From: Voacanga thouarsii
Lineage: Eukaryota; Streptophyta; Magnoliopsida; Gentianales; Apocynaceae
Length of the DNA: 64,000 nucleotides
NCBI GenBank assembly: GCA_026120185.1
Contig: JANUWF010001824.1
Span: forward strand, 744,001-808,000
Reading direction: 5' to 3'
Part shown: positions 1-10,803 of the stretch, piece by piece
How positions within the stretch are numbered: position 1 is the first letter of the stretch
Layout of the letters: every line of letters starts with the position of its first letter
Translations under genes and position numbers: made by a program
The notes under the pieces: generated by a model
Database searches by the model: none
What the model saw: only the letters and a program-made list of their open reading frames with translations
What the model was told of the DNA's origin: nothing

Positions 1-207
1 GCTAATCCCTCGATAATTAGCAAGGGATGATAAGTCGTAGCTAATCCGTCGCTAATTAGCGAGGGATTAGCTACAGCTAACTGACAAATCTTTAAAAAAT
101 TAATTTTAATTGAAAATTTTGTTTGCCTTCGCTATTTTGTTGCAAATTAGCGATGGCTAAGTAAGCGTCGCAAATTTTCGTCGCTAATAGTGATTTTTCT
201 TGTAGTG
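1..207. mobile_element. Right terminus of a CACTA (En/Spm-type) DNA transposon
   Basis: The segment ends in TTTTCTTGTAGTG (195-207), the inverse of the plant CACTA terminus CACTACAAGAAAA. It is filled with short subterminal motifs of the GCTAATCCGTCGCTAATTAG type, the same style as the large element at 33372-37123. No transposase is visible, and the other end lies outside the window. The next bases (ACA, 208-210) would be the 3-bp target duplication, which cannot be checked here. Right boundary confident; family inferred from terminus and subterminal motifs. Confidence 0.7.
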
Positions 208-1339
208 ACATTTCATTACATCATTCAAGAACCTATCTCAATGAAAACATTTCCAACACACTTTGGTCATGCAAGCATGATATTCAAATGATTTGTTGTA
301 AAATCTTTTTACAAATAAAAGGTGATTTTCTAATAAAACCATTGTTTGTATAAAAGCTTTTAATAAGAAACAGTCAAGCTTACATTCTAGATAAACACAT
401 CATTGCGACAACATGTATTTTCCAAATGACTTGCATTTTAGAGTTTTAGTATCAAATATTTAATGTAAGGGCTTACTTGCCAATCTTACACAAAACCTTG
501 AGCTAGTGAGTTGCTCCTCGTGCTTCGGTCCCACTCCCGTCTAAACAAGAAAATTACAAATTCTCAAATACTACTCTTCTAGACATAACAATGCATCTAA
601 GATTTAACTTCTCCCTTTTCACCTAAGCATAAAGATTACCCCATACCAATGTATTTGATTCTACACCCAAAATTCCTTCAATTTGACCTGTACCCAAAAT
701 TCCTTCAAAATGAACAAGAAGCAGACACTCAAATAATAAAGAAATAATATGCACCAAACAATAGAACCAATAAAACAATAGGTACTAAATGATTAATATG
801 TCCTAAAATAATATACTAAATAATATGTACAATAAATAATTAAGTAAATAGATATATAGATAAATAAATAAATAAGCAATAATTAATTAATTAATTGAAA
901 ATTTAAATAAATTACTAAATAAATAAATGATACTATAATTAATAAATATTATAACTAATAATTATAATAATACATTATAATAAATAATGAATAATAAGCT
1001 ATCAATTATTAATAAATAATAAATAATAAATAATAATGGATAAATTATGAATAATAATTTTTAATTATAACAATTAATAATTATCATTGTGGTAAATAAT
1101 GATAATAATTAAATGATAATAATAATTTTAGTAATAATATTAATAAATTATAATAATAAATAATGAATAATAGTAAATAATTATAATAATAACAACATAT
1201 ATTAACATATCATGAGAAGAATAATATGTTATTCATATTATACTAGTTAAACATAATAGTATTAAAGTAATCACTCAATTAAACTAATAAAAATATAAAT
1301 AACTCGATCACAGTAATAATATTAACTATAATATAATAT
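208..1339 (-). mobile_element. Distal segment of a gypsy (Tekay/Del-like) LTR, minus strand
   Basis: No ORF of substance. From about 720 to 1340 it is AT-rich with many AATAAT and ATTAATTA runs. Read on the minus strand, about 470-540 resembles part of the solo LTR at 1906-6224 (a GGCAAGTAAGCCCTTACA stretch against CAGGTAAGCTCCTACATAAA at about 5170). I therefore infer it is the far part of the LTR whose start is at 12353, separated from it by the element at 1345-10393. Its end is lost to the CACTA at 1-207 or outside the window. The assignment is tentative. Confidence 0.4.
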
Positions 1340-1344
1340 ATAAC
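1340..1344. repeat. Target-site duplication ATAAC (left)
   Basis: ATAAC directly precedes the LTR start TGTTGACGTCAG. The same five bases follow the end of the matching LTR at 10394-10398. This perfect 5-bp duplication fixes both ends of the element at 1345-10393. Confidence 0.85.
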
Positions 1345-1905
1345 TGTTGACGTCAGTTTTGCCTAGCCAACGCAACGGTTACTTTGAGCCGTTTCCGATT
1401 TAATAAATTTTTTTAAGCCGATAAAGTTAACGTTTTGAGCAACCGTTAGTCATAGTCAATATCGGCACCATGAAGCCGATAAGAAGTAAAACGAATTCCT
1501 AATCTTTCGACGCGAGAATTCTGTGAACTTATCCACGACCGTTGGGAGCATTCTTTGGCTGGAAAAAACTCCACAATCTGTTAGTGGCTCGATTGCAGCA
1601 AATATAAAATGAGAGCGCTGCCCAGAACCCATACACGACCATCATCAACCAACAACATTAAATTTCAATTTCTTCTACTTTATCGTCATTTACAGTTTTT
1701 TAGTCTAGGATTTCAATTTCTTACAGCTTTCTTACCCCTTTATTACAGCTTTCCTTTACAGCTTTTTTTACAGCTTTCCGTTCTTCTTTCAGAATTTAAA
1801 TCTTTTCTGTACTTTCTTTGAAGCAAATCAATACACGTATCTGTTTATTGTTCCGAAAAGTTCTTCCGTTGTGCATTTTTAGCTGACTTTCTTGAACCTT
1901 TTCTA
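1345..1905 (+). repeat. 5' LTR of the gag-only element, first part
   Basis: Aligns by eye with 9683-10255 with scattered substitutions, sharing TGTTGACGTCAG at the start, TATAAAATGAGAGCGCTGCC at the promoter and the ACAGCTTTC repeats after it. It breaks at TTCTA (1901-1905), the target duplication of the solo LTR inserted here. The LTR resumes at 6230. Confidence 0.85.
1603..1609 (+). promoter_or_regulatory. Probable TATA box in the 5' LTR
   Basis: TATAAAA followed by TGAGAGCGCTGCC, conserved at 9942-9948 in the sister LTR. About 260 bp into the LTR, it would place the transcript start near 1630-1640. Downstream lie short repeats of TTACAGCTTT. Confidence 0.5.
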
Positions 1906-2139
1906 TGTGAAACCCTAGTTAAAACCAACCTTAGAGTAGGGGGGTTGGGATGCATATCATATTTTCTTGCATGCATAAAGATATTTTTGTATGATTTTAT
2001 GTGCTTTAGATGGGTGATTTATAGTCTAGAAAGCTTAATTGTGCTTATTGAGTAAGAAGGGCAAAATGGTAATTTTTGCTTGAGGTGAAAATAAGGAGAC
2101 AACTTGAGGAGGAAAAATATTTGGGAGAGAAAATAAGAA

Positions 2140-2215
2140 CAAGAGTTGTTGTGGTTTAGTGGTTAGAGCTTTGGAATTAATTTTTGAGATCTTTGGTTCA
2201 AATTCTATCATTGGA
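2140..2215 (+). other. tRNA-like sequence with A- and B-box motifs inside the solo LTR
   Basis: GTGGTTTAGTGGTTAGAGC (about 2151-2169) resembles a tRNA D-arm / Pol III A box. GGTTCAAATTC (2195-2205) resembles the T-arm / B box. Spacing is tRNA-like, but I cannot fold a clean acceptor stem, so it is not a functional tRNA gene call. A related stretch lies at the matching place in the LTR that starts at 12353. Confidence 0.4.
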
Positions 2216-3789
2216 GTTTTAGCATGATTAAATTTTATTTTTGCTTGGGAAGGCTATATTTCGGCCTTGCATGATTTAGGGAAAAGTAGGAGTGTTGTCC
2301 TAAGAGAGATATTATAGGAATGTCCTAATCCTACTCTTGTGCCCTACAAAAATTTCTAAGGGGGTTCATACCCTTCTTGATCCTTAGCTTTCCTTACTTC
2401 TCAATTCCTTAAGTTGTTCAATTCATCTAAGCTAACTCTATTTCCAAAAAAATTCCAGCAAAGTTCTGTGATATGAAGGTTTCGAAAATGTCCATATGAG
2501 TTATCTTGTGGCCGCGAATGGGGAGGAGTTTTGGAAAGTTCCCAAGAGAATTAATCTCCATGGTTGAGCCTTCAAAACTTTAACCTAGCTGTGTTCATTT
2601 TCTTCATGTTGTAAACTGAAATTTGTCCAGCCTCTTGATCAGTCCAAGTGTGAAAAAATTTCAGCCATCTCTCCCTCTCAAATTCTGCCAGAATAATGAT
2701 CAATTCACTTAGCTTGAGGACTGAACATTCCAACCAAAACCGAGCTGCTCAAAAAACTGTGCAAACCAGAAAATCTTCTAGACAATTTTCGCAGCATTGG
2801 TGAGCCAAAACCAAGCTGTTTCTTCCAGTTTTTCACCCAGCAACTTAACCTCATTTTTCCTCCATAAAGAAGCTGGAAACTAGCCTTGAAGGACCTCTGA
2901 ATATTCCTTCAAACCTTCTACAACCTGCAGCAAAATCTGCCCAGAAATTTCCAGCAAACCTCGCGAAAATCTGTTCAGGATTTTCTAGCTTTTCTTCTTC
3001 TTCAGCCTTGTCCGAAACTTCCACCATTTTTCTATACAAACTCCCCTTGAACAGCCATGAACTAAGCTTCATCATCTTTCCCAGCATTCTGCTCAAAAAC
3101 CAGTCCCATGGCTGCTCCTAAAATATCTCCATCAATCACTCCAATCAAGCCATTGATTGAAGACCAAAATTTCAGCAAACATATTCAGTAAACTACCATA
3201 AATCAACCCTCCAACAACCAGAAAATCCCTTCACCAATGCACATCATCTTTCGGCCACCCTTAAGCTCCTTCCAACAGCTTTCATCCCAGCAAAAAACCC
3301 TAACCAATCAGCCGGCCATTATAGCTTTCCAAAAGCTTTCCATCAACCAAGATCTTCCTACCATATTTGTTTCCAAAATTGATTCTCTAAATTATTCTCT
3401 TTAAATTTCAAACAACCAGCTTTCCTTTTCCTCTCAAATCTGAAAATCCAATTACCAAAAGCCAGTCAAACAATTCGGCCACCCTATTCCCATAGAATTT
3501 CGGCCAGCTTCATCCAAATTCTCTCCATTCTCTCCAACCTTCAAGAACACCAAGAACACCTACTAGCATCCTCACGCCTAAGACCACTCCAAACCTCTCC
3601 AATTTTCTCCAAAAACTCCAGATCACACCTACTCAACCCCTTGAAACCACTTCTGCAATTTTTAACATCAAATACCGAAATCCAACTCTTTCTTTTGGAT
3701 AAAAAACCAGAATTTTCTTGAAGTCTCAAGAACACATTTAAGGTAAGCATGATCAATTATCTCCATCTTCACTCATCTTCAACTCTTAA

Positions 3790-3791
<2 letters not shown>

Positions 3792-3832
<41 letters not shown>

Positions 3833-3836
3833 TAAT

Positions 3837-3896
<60 letters not shown>
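3792..3896. repeat. (AT)n followed by (TC)n microsatellites
   Basis: An uninterrupted AT run at 3792-3829 and a TC run at 3841-3896, separated by ACTAATGAAC. The repeat-encoded peptides read from them are artefacts of the microsatellites. Confidence 0.95.
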
Positions 3897-3898
<2 letters not shown>

Positions 3899-6229
3899 CC
3901 GAATGGTTACTTCAACCATGGCCATGTTTCCTTCTTCCTCCTTGGATGAACCAAGCTGTCCATGCGAGAGGATTCTTTCGAAACTCCTTCAAGGTCGTCA
4001 TCTTTCAAGTAAGCCTCTACAACATTCTCTTTAAATTCTAGATTCATGTCTCTAGGATGATATTGGAAGGGGATGGATTATAATTAGGGTTTGAGCATGT
4101 GTTGTTGTGTTGGAGTCGAGATTGAAGCATGAATAAATGTGTTTGTATGATAAAGATGGGATTGATGCATGAGATGATTTGTCTTGGTTGATTGTATGGC
4201 GTTTCTAGGGTTTGTTGCACGTCTTCATGCCGTGAGTAGTATGAATGATCAAGCATGTTAGAGATTATGTCACCTTCGGTGAATAGGGTTTTGTGATTAT
4301 GTATGATTGTTAAAGCCAGGAATATGTTTATGTTAGTAGAGTTTGGATCATGTCTTGGTAGATTTGGATCTATATTTTATGCATGATTTGGATGTTTTGT
4401 TGATTGATATAGAATGTATGTTCATGATTATGGATAGCAATAGGAAATATGATCATGAACTTGTTGTCCCTAAGCTAATTTTATTTCATTAATAAAATGA
4501 TTAAAACTATAATTTCTTCTAGTGATTTCGAAAACCCTAGGGAAATGCGGATTTGGACTATTATATAAAATAATGATATTTTAGTCAAATAAATAATGGC
4601 TTTTATTAAAGAAATAATATATATATATACATATATATATTATATAAAATAAAATATGTAGAAAATAACAATATCGAATAAAGCTTTTTTATATAAATAT
4701 TCATAATAGGTAAAATATTAATTTTGTAAGTCTTATATTCATAAATACTATTAAAATTTATTTATTAACTTTCAATCAAAACCCATTAAAATTTACTTAC
4801 AACTAATTTTAGTTACCAATTATTTTCTGACAACTAATTATTAAAGGATTAGTATTTTAAATAATTCCATCTAGGTCCTAGGATTATTCATCAAATAAAC
4901 CCTAATTTATTTATAGCAAGATTTAAACCTTCAACTTATTAGTACCCATTCCCCAAACTCTAGTTATGTTAATATCAAGCTAGATTTATTTCATAAACCC
5001 TTTTATTTATTATCTGTCCTTAAAGCTTGGGACACTAGGGTCATGGTTGTAGTAAGTTGAGCTAGGATTATTTGTGAAAGTGAATTTTGGCTTGAGTTTA
5101 ATTATGGCTCATGTTTAACCCAGGCGGGGTTAGGTCGGCTGTTGGAGACCTTTATTTTGAGCAAGGATCAGGTAAGCTCCTACATAAAACTTGTTTGATG
5201 CAAAATGGTTATTATGGCAAGCCGAATGTAGAGTGCTTGGACACTCACTTCTGTTAAGGCAATTGAGGATTGTCTGCTATCTCATTTCAGTCAAACAAAT
5301 TATTTGAAAATCAATAAGCAGTTTTACTCAAACTCTAAACTCTTTCTAAAACCAGCTTTGTCCCAAACTTTGAAAATCCTTAATTGCCATTTTCAAGTGG
5401 AGCTATGTTTTATTCATTTTTTCCCAAGTGGGATAAATTACGTTGAGTACTCAATAAAGGTGGACTGCTAGGACTAGTCTTTGAAGGGTTAGGGTAAGTC
5501 TCTTATTAGGTGGCCACCTCTGAGGGGTAAGTCCTTCCCGGATAAGATATCAGTTCAGTAGGTCGTGCCGATCCGAACTAGCAGTTTTCAGTCAAGTGGA
5601 CTATGTGTTACCGGAATGGACAACCAGTTTTGTTTGGGTGTAGAGATGGAGGAGTATCTCACCCAGTAGGCCGATCACCTACTTTTGTCAATCTGCACAA
5701 AGTGTGGCATTCTGAGCGTTGTATGGTTATGGGGCCCAATGTGTGGTAACCCATGACCACCCTTTTGAGTGGTTGATTTATTTGTCCATGTATGGTTGGA
5801 AAAGCCAAAACGCTACTCTTGATTTTGACTATTGTTTATTGCTTGCCAGTATTTTTCTTATGAAATTCTTACACCTTGCATTCATGGACTGTTTTCTCTG
5901 AACACTCAAAGCACACACGGACTTATTTAGATGTTTATCTCATCACCCGTTTTACCATGATTTCAGGTCGATCCTACTGTGGGGATGAGTAGCTAGTGTT
6001 GCCTACCTTGGAAGATATCTTGTTATTTATTTTTATGTATTACTTTGGGAGTTGAGAGTGAACAATTTTTATTTTAGATTTATTCATGAATTTTTAGATT
6101 GTAATAAGTGTTAAATTTTAAGGTATTATTTTATTTTTATTGTGTATCCTAGTTATAAAGACCCCTTGTTCTTTAGACGGGGTGATATCCCAGCCCTATT
6201 GGGCCTAGGTAGTGGGGTGTTACGTTCTA

Positions 6230-6366
6230 TAGTAAGTTCAAGAAACTCTATCCCTAATTCAAAAAAGATTTGATACCATTTTCTGTTTCACCATATCAAA
6301 TTGTTTGGGTTTATCGAAAGTGTAGTCGATACCTAATTATATCGGCTCATCATTTTAATAGCAACA
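6230..6366 (+). repeat. 5' LTR of the gag-only element, second part
   Basis: Continues the LTR after the solo-LTR insertion. AGTAAGTTCAAGAAACTC matches AGTGAGTTCAAGAAACCC at 10258, and it ends TAGCAACA like the sister LTR (GACAGCAACA). Confidence 0.85.
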
Positions 6367-6370
6367 TAGA

Positions 6371-8114
6371 TTGGCACACTCGGTGGGACCCGAGGTCAGT
6401 TTTCACATGCAATTGCGGTCAGGACGTTTGATGGCGAACAATTCACAGCAGCCACCTGCACCGGAGTCATCTGAGCGACTCCCAGTCCGTGCTCTCTGGG
6501 GAGTTTTTAATCCTTCTGATACTACTTCCAATTACACTCAGGTTACTCCTCCGGAGCAAGGGTGTCAGTCCTCATCCCCATTGCAGGTGTCTCAGTCGAC
6601 ACCTACCTCTCTGACTATCATCCGACATACTATGGAACAATGTACCGGTGAGCTCTTGCAGGGCTTATCCCACAATTTGCTACTATTTTTCGACATCTGC
6701 TTCAGAACGAGCTCCAATAATTTGCACAGAGACAAAATGTGCAAACTTTCATTCAGGCACCGGGTTACCCTGCACAAGGGACAACCAGGGCACCTGCGTA
6801 CCCCATGCCATCAACTGATGGCACACCATCTTATGGATTAGTTCACCTTCTGCATAGAGAAATGTCTTTCCCTGCTACTGGGGGACATCAAGTTATTCCA
6901 GGAGTAGTGGTTCAGAACACTATGCCAGCAGAAATGTTGCCAGGAAGGAGTCCAGTTCCGATAATAGGATTACCAACAACTTATGAAGCAGCACAAACCT
7001 TTGTTAGGGGAAACATGCCACCTTTCGGGGGGCAGCTGAATTACTCTATTTCTTATCCTCCTGTATATCCGGCAACGACAACGGCTTATCCAGTGCAGGG
7101 GATCGGAAGTACTGAGCCTTTCATGGGGCAAGGTTCTCGACCTATCATGCAAGGTCCTTCACCACAGATTCAACAGCCATACTAGCCGGCCGATATAATG
7201 ACGGAAGCATTTCATCGACGGTCACAGGATCGGCTCGTATTCCAAAAACCTTATCCTGATTAGGTGGATTCCATGACAATACTCCCTTGAGGTTTTAAGT
7301 TACCAGAGTTTACTACCTTCTCTGGTGAAGATAATAAGTCCACCATAGAACACATCGGAAGGTTTACAGCACAATATGGTGAATTGGGAAATAATGAATG
7401 GCATAAATTACAACTGTTTTCATTATCTTTAACAGTGGCAGCGTTCACATGGTATGCCAATCTAGGTCCTAACTCTGTATACTCATGGGCTGACATGGAA
7501 AGAATTTTTCACCAACGGTTCTTTAAACCTGCACCGGAAGTTTCCATTGTCGATCTCTTAGCAATAAAACAAAAGGGATCAGAAGTTGATGTGGATTTTA
7601 TTGAGCGTTTCCGGCAGACTAAGTCCAAGTGCACAACCCAGTTGCCAGAAACAGAATGTGCAAGAATTGCTATCAGTAGGATGCATCTGCAACTCAAAGA
7701 ACGACTCATTCTCCAAGATTTCTCAGATCTATCCCGTTTACTATCTTATGCTGTCAGAATAAAAGAGATCATCAAGGAGAAGGAGAAGAGGCATTCCTTT
7801 AAATTCTCCCATGGCCAGACTATGATATCAGTCATAAACGATACTAATGAGGATGATGAAGAGCAAGCTATAGAGGTAATGGCGGCTAAGTTGGTAAAGG
7901 GTTCTTCCTACACGTGTCCACATTTGAAGCCTGGCCAAAGGAAAGAAGAAGTTGCCACAGCAGGACCATCTTACTCTTTTGATGTTTCAAAAGTTGAATA
8001 GATCTTTGACCAGCTAGTGGCAGATAAACAAATCCATCTGACTTACGGACACAAGATCCCAAGCCAAGAAGATTTGAAAGAAAAAGGTACTGTAAATGGC
8101 ACAATTCTTTTTCT
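6371..8114 (+). pseudogene. gag: Degenerate gag of the gag-only gypsy element
   Basis: Would encode the capsid-like Gag protein. The reading begins near 6371 (a basic LRSGR motif follows), shifts frame near 6730, and continues as a Pro/Gly/Gln-rich segment to a TAG at 7183. After a second stop near 7261 comes the conserved Retrotrans_gag-type domain (about 7300-7800): FSGED, then FTWYANL, SWADMERIFHQRF and FIERFRQTKSKC. Part of it is open from 7384 to a TAG at 7999. Beyond the stop the protein-like reading resumes (IFDQLVADKQIHL), then a Cys/His cluster (CKWHNSFSHNTNSC, about 8090-8130) reminiscent of Tat-type gag C-termini. No pol follows. Non-functional by stops and frameshifts. Confidence 0.75.
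6372..6390 (+). promoter_or_regulatory. Putative primer-binding site of the gag-only element
   Basis: TGGCACACTCGGTGGGACC lies five bases past the LTR end, where a tRNA primer would anneal. The TGG start fits a CCA-ended tRNA; which tRNA is not determined here. Confidence 0.55.
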
Positions 8115-8362
8115 CATAATACTAATAGTTGTGTTATTTTTAGAAATACCATTCAAAAGGCTATCTAGGACGGAAGATTAAAGTTTGCAGATAAAAAGGA
8201 AGAGACTTTAGTAGACACGGATCCATTTCCATTAGCCGATGCACACATGCTGCAAACAGAAGATGGTAGGAATTATGAAGAGCCTACAAAAAGCAACAAA
8301 CCGGAGGTGATAGGGAAAGGATTCCAAAGATTAGATGGATTCCAAAGAGCCTACAAACAACA
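8115..8362 (+). repeat. First copy of an exact 248-bp direct duplication
   Basis: Identical, base for base by eye, to 9323-9570. It covers the gag C-terminal segment (CVIFRN to GFQRLDGFQRAYKQ). Identity between the copies, compared with visible divergence of the element's LTRs, implies the duplication is much younger than the element. Confidence 0.9.
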
Positions 8363-9324
8363 CACTAAGTAAAACGCACATAAGCATATCAAAAATACAC
8401 AAACGAGAGATGCTACGCAATGCATGTCCCCTTTCTAAAGCTAAGGGCTGTTTAAGTAGGGTATTATAGATTTCATCACTGTTCAAGAAAAAAAGAAAAC
8501 AAAAATCTTAGAAATAACTCATAGACAAGTGCTCTTCTTACTCTTTTGAAGACTTCCTTAGAACAATACTCATTAAGTGATGAATTCTTCTTCTAATGAG
8601 TAACTTCAGCTTTTATTCTTGAATTCACACATTAATCTTCACTTCTTCTTGTTTATATAGCCCTCTTGGTTGCCAAAAAACGTTTCCTAGAAGTTCTGGG
8701 CCGAGTACAGTTTGACAACAATTAAACCTCTTAGAAAGTTCTCAATTTTGCTTTAAAAAGGAGTCTAAACTGCCTTGAACAAACTAGGGTCGGTGCCTAG
8801 TCATTTCAGTCTGCTACTGGCGCTAGCCCAGCTCTGAATTTTTCCTAGTTTGCTCTATTCTTCCTCTGTTTTTCCAGATTAAAACCAAGACTGGGTAAGC
8901 AATGTTGAGCAAGCGTTAGGTCAACATTGGAAATCCACAATTTTGCTCCAAACTCTTCAATTCCTATACAAAATTACCAAAAATACTTTTCACAAGTAAA
9001 ATATCAAATAGGAAGGGAAATGACTAGTTATTAAATCTAAAGTATCATAAAACAACCTCAAATAACTAGAAAAATATAGACAAATCTAGGCCCTATCACA
9101 TTCTCCCACACTTAAGTTTTGCTTGTCCTCAAGCAAACAAGAATTAAAAATTAAACACTAAATAAATAGCTTGTGAACAAGACAAAATGATTCATCAAAC
9201 TTATCCACAGCAAATTCATCCACGATAAAGTTATAAGCTTCTTACAACTTTAAACATAAACTTATATTTCATTCATTCCTTTAAAAAACTTTGCAAACTC
9301 GATGTATTAAACAAAATAATCCCA
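8359..9324 (+). repeat. Inserted copy of 12244-13206 (LTR junction segment)
   Basis: About 966 bp matching 12244-13206 in the same orientation with only a handful of differences (for example CTCTTAGAAAG against CTCTTAGGAAG, small indels near 8807 and one base at about 9300). The copied segment spans the junction between a Tekay-like LTR start (to 8468, equal to 12353) and an Athila 3' LTR (from 8469, equal to 12354). Junctions have short overlaps: AACACAC on the left and CA on the right. Confidence 0.9.
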
Positions 9325-9658
9325 TAATACTAATAGTTGTGTTATTTTTAGAAATACCATTCAAAAGGCTATCTAGGACGGAAGATTAAAGTTTGCAGAT
9401 AAAAAGGAAGAGACTTTAGTAGACACGGATCCATTTCCATTAGCCGATGCACACATGCTGCAAACAGAAGATGGTAGGAATTATGAAGAGCCTACAAAAA
9501 GCAACAAACCGGAGGTGATAGGGAAAGGATTCCAAAGATTAGATGGATTCCAAAGAGCCTACAAACAACATTTAGGACGTTTCATTTTTGTCAGAAAAGG
9601 AACGGCTGCTATTAATGACTGTACGATTCCCATCGCTTTGCTGACTCGCGTCCGCTAA
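9323..9658 (+). pseudogene. gag: Second copy of the gag 248-bp segment plus the gag C-terminus
   Basis: 9323-9570 duplicates 8115-8362. The reading then continues past the duplication into the natural C-terminal tail (HLGRFIFVRKGTAAIND, ending TRVR at the TAA near 9656). It is separated from the rest of gag by the inserted 966-bp segment, so it cannot be translated as part of one protein. Confidence 0.7.
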
Positions 9659-9664
9659 AGTAAC

Positions 9665-9682
9665 GGGACTCGGGGGGGCATG
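9665..9682 (+). promoter_or_regulatory. Polypurine tract of the gag-only element
   Basis: GGGACTCGGGGGGGCATG abuts the 3' LTR start TGTTGACG, where plus-strand DNA synthesis is primed. Its G-run is strongly G-rich against the AT-rich surroundings. Confidence 0.65.
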
Positions 9683-10393
9683 TGTTGACGTCAGCTTTGC
9701 CTAGCCGACACAACGGTTACTTTGAGCTGTTGCCGATTTGATAAGTTTTTTTTGAGCTGATAAAGTCAACGTTTTGAGCAGCCATTAGTCATAGTCAACA
9801 TCGACACCACAAAGCCGATAAGAAGTAAAACGAATTTCTGATCTTTCGGCTCGAGAATTTTGCAAGCTTATCCACGACCGTTGGGAGCATTCTTTGGCCA
9901 GAAGAAACTCCACGATCTGTTAGTAGCTCAATTGCAGCAAGTATAAAATGAGAGCGCTGCCCAGAACCCATACACAACCATCATCAACCAACAACATTAA
10001 ATTTCAATTTCTTCTACTTTATCATCATTTATAGCTTTTTAGTCTAGGATTTCAATTTCTTACAGCTTTCTTACTGCCTTATTACAGCTTTCCTTTACAA
10101 CTTTATTTCCAGCTTTCTTTACAGCTTTCCGTTCTTCTTTCAGAATTTAAATCTTTTTTGTACTTTCTTTGAAGCAAATCAATACACGTATCAGTTTATT
10201 GTTCTGAAAAGTTCTTCCGTTGTGCATTTTTAGCTGACTTTCTTGAACCCTTTCTATAGTGAGTTCAAGAAACCCTACCCCTTATTCAAAAAAGATCTAA
10301 TACTGTTTTCTATTTCACCATATCGAATCGTTTGTGTTTATCGGAAGTGTAGCCGATACCTGATTACATCGACTCGTCATTTTGACAGCAACA
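9683..10393 (+). repeat. 3' LTR of the gag-only element
   Basis: Uninterrupted 711-bp LTR, TGTTGACGTCAG to GACAGCAACA, with the TATA box at 9942-9948 and the TTACAGCTTT repeats. Followed by the ATAAC duplication at 10394-10398. Confidence 0.9.
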
Positions 10394-10737
10394 ATAACAT
10401 ATATTATGATAATATAATAACAACATGCATCGTAATATAATAATAACAACATATATTACTGCATAACAAATAATATAATATCAATATTTAATTTTAATAC
10501 GTATATATGCAAATCCTAAACCCGGTTATCCGATGCATTACATGATCAGGGAAGACCTATTCTAAATAGACATATAATATGATTTTATGCCAACATACTC
10601 ATAAGAGGGATCGGATTACGTTTGTAATTTATCTTCAGTGAAAGAATAGATTCTCCCATAGATTTACTCTTGAAGAGTTGTTCAGGCAAAAAAGAAAATA
10701 TAAATCAAGGAGAGATCTACAATAACTTCACAAGTAA

Positions 10738-10798
<61 letters not shown>
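10738..10798. repeat. (AAT)n microsatellite
   Basis: About twenty uninterrupted AAT units inside the Tekay-like LTR segment. Confidence 0.95.

Positions 10799-10803
<5 letters not shown>

Larger units (their letters stand above)
1906..6224 (+). mobile_element. Solo LTR of a gypsy (Tekay/Del-like) element, about 4.3 kb
   Basis: It starts TGTGAAACCCTAG and ends GGGGTGTTACG; the expected terminal CA has become CG. It is flanked by TTCTA on both sides (1901-1905, 6225-6229), and the host LTR reads straight through when it is removed. No internal repeat pair, primer-binding site or pol domain is visible, so it is a solo LTR left by LTR-LTR recombination. Contents: a tRNA-like stretch (about 2140-2215), a long TC/CA-rich leader-like part (2400-3780), AT and TC microsatellites (3792-3896), three AGGTAAGC or CAAGTAAGC splice-donor-like sites (about 3741, 4009, 5170) and a G-rich end. 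Short ORFs inside (2851-3096, 3541-3756) look fortuitous. Tekay/Del is inferred from the long LTR and the GGGGTGTTAC end. Confidence 0.7.
1345..10393 (+). mobile_element. Gag-only, non-autonomous Ty3/gypsy LTR retrotransposon (Tat-like gag)
   Basis: The two LTRs begin TGTTGACGTCAG and end AGCAACA. A putative primer-binding site follows the first, a G-rich polypurine tract precedes the second, and ATAAC is duplicated on both sides. The interior (6367-9682) encodes only a degenerate gag; I see no protease, reverse transcriptase or integrase motif, so it would have depended on a helper. The 5' LTR is split by a solo LTR (1906-6224), and the interior holds an extra segment copied from 12.2-13.2 kb. 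It inserted into the LTR now represented by 208-1339 and 10399-12353. The Tat-like label rests on the gag pattern and is an inference. Confidence 0.85.

Noticed and set aside
2140..2215. Functional tRNA gene
   Set aside because: A- and B-box-like motifs are present but no acceptor stem or clean anticodon arm could be folded by eye.
2851..3756. Minus-strand ORFs in the solo LTR
   Set aside because: Composition-driven (TTC/CCA-rich plus strand); no domain and no frame conservation evident.
3789..4041. Two ORFs starting with IYIYIY or SLSLSL repeats
   Set aside because: Encoded by AT and TC microsatellites inside the solo LTR.
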